From JANXLS01 sp038227045 (GTDB lineage Bacteria > Planctomycetota > SZUA-567 > H5-PLA8): DNA of 15,980 nt. The notes under the pieces are model-generated. The model was not told the DNA's origin, made no database searches, and was given only the letters and a program-made list of their open reading frames with translations. Each line of letters starts with the position of its first letter. Within the stretch, counting starts at the first letter, position 1. A program made the position numbers and the translations under genes. Positions 14,178 to 15,980 of the stretch are shown here, in pieces. The stretch is taken from NCBI GenBank assembly GCA_038227045.1, contig JBBRQD010000121.1:1-15980 (forward strand), written 5' to 3'.

Positions 14178-15848
14178 TCACTTCGCGGTCCCGGACTTAT
14201 TATTCGTAGCCGTGTAAACCATGCCCTGTTGCTTTTTCAGCGCGGTTCCATTGAAAAGCAAAACGAATGTTACCATGCGCGCCGAACTTGACACATTCCC
14301 GTTGCTCAATTGAGATGTATTGGCAAGCACGCTTGCAAAAGACCCCTTCTTGAACGTTGCAGTGAAGTGCGCAGCCGCGTTGGGTTGCACGACACCCTTT
14401 TTTGTTTTTATCGACACTTTGAACACATCACCACCCACGTGGGCCGAGCCGTTATGGGCTAGCGCCATTTTTTTCAGGACGCCACCGACATCTACCAGTA
14501 CGTCGTTTGCCAGTGGGTTAAAACCCAGTGGAATGCCGAGCAATCCGCTGAACAGGATGCTGTCATTGCCCGCTTTCGCAAAATTCAATTTGATCTGGGC
14601 CTTTGAAATCGTCAGATTTCCAACCGACACCATCGTCGCCGGCTGCCCGGTGGGGGTGCTCGCCGCACTGGTGGGATCTGTTCCGGCAAACATTTCAAAC
14701 GAATCGGAATAGCCGTCGCCATCGCTATCCGCTCCTTCCCCGATCAGCGCGACGGAGGCATTCACAGTCACATCCACCGCATTCGTGACGGGCATCAAAC
14801 CGTTGTCGATCGAGACGACCACGTGATAGATTCCGGGATGAGCAAACGAATGCATGACCGACGAGCCGGTGCCTTGCAATCCGTCGCCGAAGTCCCAGGT
14901 AAAACTTAACGGGTCGTTGTTTGAATTTGCTGCGGCGACAGAAAAGGCCACGGCTTTCAGAACGCCGGCGGGATTGGGCGTTGCGTTGGTGGCACTCGTG
15001 ACGGTGGTTTGATCGATGATCAGGATACCATTCGCACTTCCCAAATAGTTTGGATCCGTAATGGTAGCAGTTACAGGGTAACTGCCAGCATTCGACGGGG
15101 CTGTGGCGCTCCCGTTGTACAGTAGAGTGGTGCTGATATTGGGCGGAGTTGTTGAAACAGTGGAAGTCTTGGGGGTGCCATCGTACGCCTGATGCAGGTT
15201 GCTCAAGGTAATGATTGCCATTGCTGGCGATACAGTGATTAAGACGCTCGCCGATGCGCTGGTATAATTGACGGTATCCTGAGGCGTGAAGATTACCGAT
15301 AGAGTTTGATTGCCTCCGGCATTCAGGATGGTACCGAACGAAGGCGTGTACGCAAACGACCCGGGCACGTTGGTCGAGGCATTCAACTGCGTGGAACTTA
15401 ACGCAGTGCCGTAGGTGATGTTCGCTGGCGCGGACCACGTCAAGGGCGGAGTGATGGGATTGGTCATGACTGTGACCACAGCCGACCCGCTCGCCCCGCC
15501 ATTCGCCGCGTTTATGGTCGCCTGTCCCGCCGTTGGTGCCGCGGTGAAAAGCCCAGTCGAATTAATACTCCCCAGTCCAGCGCTAACCGACCACGTGAAC
15601 GCGGGCGGCGAAAGCATCACTGCGTTGAATTGATCCTTCCCGGAAGCAGTAAATTGTTGAGTTCCATTGATAAGTATCATTGGAGTCGGCGGGGCAACCG
15701 CAATTGTGGCCAGGGTTTGATTGACGGTTACGGGTGTCGAAGCCGAACTGTTGGTGGAAGAATTAGATACATTTACAATTATCGAGTAACTGCCGGCCAT
15801 CGCAAATGTCGCAGTCGACGTGCTGGCGCCTGTCGTATTAGTAGCCAT
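14178..15848 (-). CDS. PKD/MBG-type surface protein, N-terminus missing
   Basis: This 556-codon frame has a TGA directly before its first ATG and no signal peptide. The first ~45 residues are only the second half of a PKD/Ig domain (STATFAMAGSYSIIVNVSNS), so the gene is 5'-truncated. Next come a Big_2-like Ig domain (GTQQFTASGKDQFNAV, ~47-130), a domain with the ITYGTALSSTQLNAS pattern common beside MBG repeats (~132-210), an MBG domain (HQAYDGTPKTSTVS, ~211-282), a PKD domain (FTWDFGDGLQGTGS, ~283-367), a Ca-binding DSDGDGYSDSFEMF segment, and a C-terminal module (~410-556). That module ends in NNKSGTAK and resembles the end of the 1607-residue protein (4334-9157). The intact ancestor was presumably an exported surface protein. 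As it stands the product would stay in the cytoplasm, so this is probably a pseudogene even though the frame is open. Confidence 0.75.
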   Translation of the reverse strand: MATNTTGASTSTATFAMAGSYSIIVNVSNSSTNSSASTPVTVNQTLATIAVAPPTPMILINGTQQFTASGKDQFNAVMLSPPAFTWSVSAGLGSINSTGLFTAAPTAGQATINAANGGASGSAVVTVMTNPITPPLTWSAPANITYGTALSSTQLNASTNVPGSFAYTPSFGTILNAGGNQTLSVIFTPQDTVNYTSASASVLITVSPAMAIITLSNLHQAYDGTPKTSTVSTTPPNISTTLLYNGSATAPSNAGSYPVTATITDPNYLGSANGILIIDQTTVTSATNATPNPAGVLKAVAFSVAAANSNNDPLSFTWDFGDGLQGTGSSVMHSFAHPGIYHVVVSIDNGLMPVTNAVDVTVNASVALIGEGADSDGDGYSDSFEMFAGTDPTSAASTPTGQPATMVSVGNLTISKAQIKLNFAKAGNDSILFSGLLGIPLGFNPLANDVLVDVGGVLKKMALAHNGSAHVGGDVFKVSIKTKKGVVQPNAAAHFTATFKKGSFASVLANTSQLSNGNVSSSARMVTFVLLFNGTALKKQQGMVYTATNNKSGTAK

Positions 15849-15902
15849 TCACGCGGCAAGATTATACTATTTTTCTAAAATTGAACGGACGATAATCCAT
15901 GT

Positions 15903-15980
15903 ATGACCGACTCGACATTATCTTCGGAACGCGAGCATGAATTGGAGCATATGATCCGCAGTCTCGCACGTGAAATTGAC
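15903..15980 (+). CDS. start of an unidentified gene, 3' end outside window
   Basis: ATG at 15903 opens 26 codons without a stop to the window end (MTDSTLSSEREHELEHMIRS then LAREID). It is hydrophilic and probably helical, with no signal peptide. It is divergent from the PKD gene, 54 bases away, with an AT-rich spacer containing a TATACT -10-like hexamer (15863-15868) but no good -35. Too short to assign a family. No strong ribosome binding site is visible. Confidence 0.45.
   Translation, partial: MTDSTLSSEREHELEHMIRSLAREID

Noticed and set aside
15863..15868. TATACT as -10 box for the last gene
   Set aside because: No acceptable -35 hexamer lies 15-19 bases upstream, so a promoter was not called.
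1..15980. CRISPR array, tRNA, rRNA or riboswitch
   Set aside because: No regularly spaced identical repeats, cloverleaf, or conserved RNA motif could be seen on either strand.

Overview
The window looks like chromosomal DNA of a Verrucomicrobiota bacterium, or a close relative in the Planctomycetes-Verrucomicrobia group. This is inferred from protein families, not from a marker gene. The families are a DUF6797/PA14 beta-propeller protein, a DUF6600 protein, very large secreted Ig/PKD repeat proteins, and a DUF1588/DUF1585 (planctomycete cytochrome-type) remnant. No rRNA, tRNA, CRISPR array, transposase or phage gene is visible.

Layout. (1) 1-1219 is the 3' part of a DUF6600 protein with a Lys-rich repeat tail, followed by a short relic of a formylglycine-generating-enzyme (FGE-sulfatase) domain (about 1221-1400). 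(2) 1536-3924 is a tightly overlapping operon: a double-domain KaiC-type ATPase, a KaiB-type protein, and the first part of what is normally a sensor histidine kinase. The kinase is cut off after about 42 codons by unrelated DNA. That DNA reads on the minus strand as the end of a DUF1588/DUF1585 gene and probably the first codons of a DUF1552 gene. (3) 4334-9157 is a 1607-residue exported protein made of putative-Ig repeats, a cadherin-like domain, a bacterial Ig domain, a PKD domain and a C-terminal module. (4) 9158-9750 has no convincing gene. (5) 9751-10872 is a type III-like restriction endonuclease (Res) relic with two internal deletions. (6) 10914-13886 is an intact exported DUF6797/propeller/PA14 protein. 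(7) 14178-15848 on the minus strand is a PKD/MBG-type surface protein whose 5' end is missing. Its C-terminal module appears related to that of the 1607-residue protein. (8) A new plus-strand gene starts at 15903 and runs off the window.

Two themes stand out. One is a KaiC/KaiB pair outside cyanobacteria. Its KaiC keeps the three phosphorylation-site residues of the second domain but has lost the second domain's catalytic Glu pair, and its usual downstream kinase is truncated. The other is that nearly every gap between intact genes holds a fragment of another gene, without any recognisable mobile element. The live functions that can be supported are KaiBC-type signalling and extracellular or cell-surface proteins. 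The restriction, FGE, kinase and PSD-type cytochrome genes are debris.
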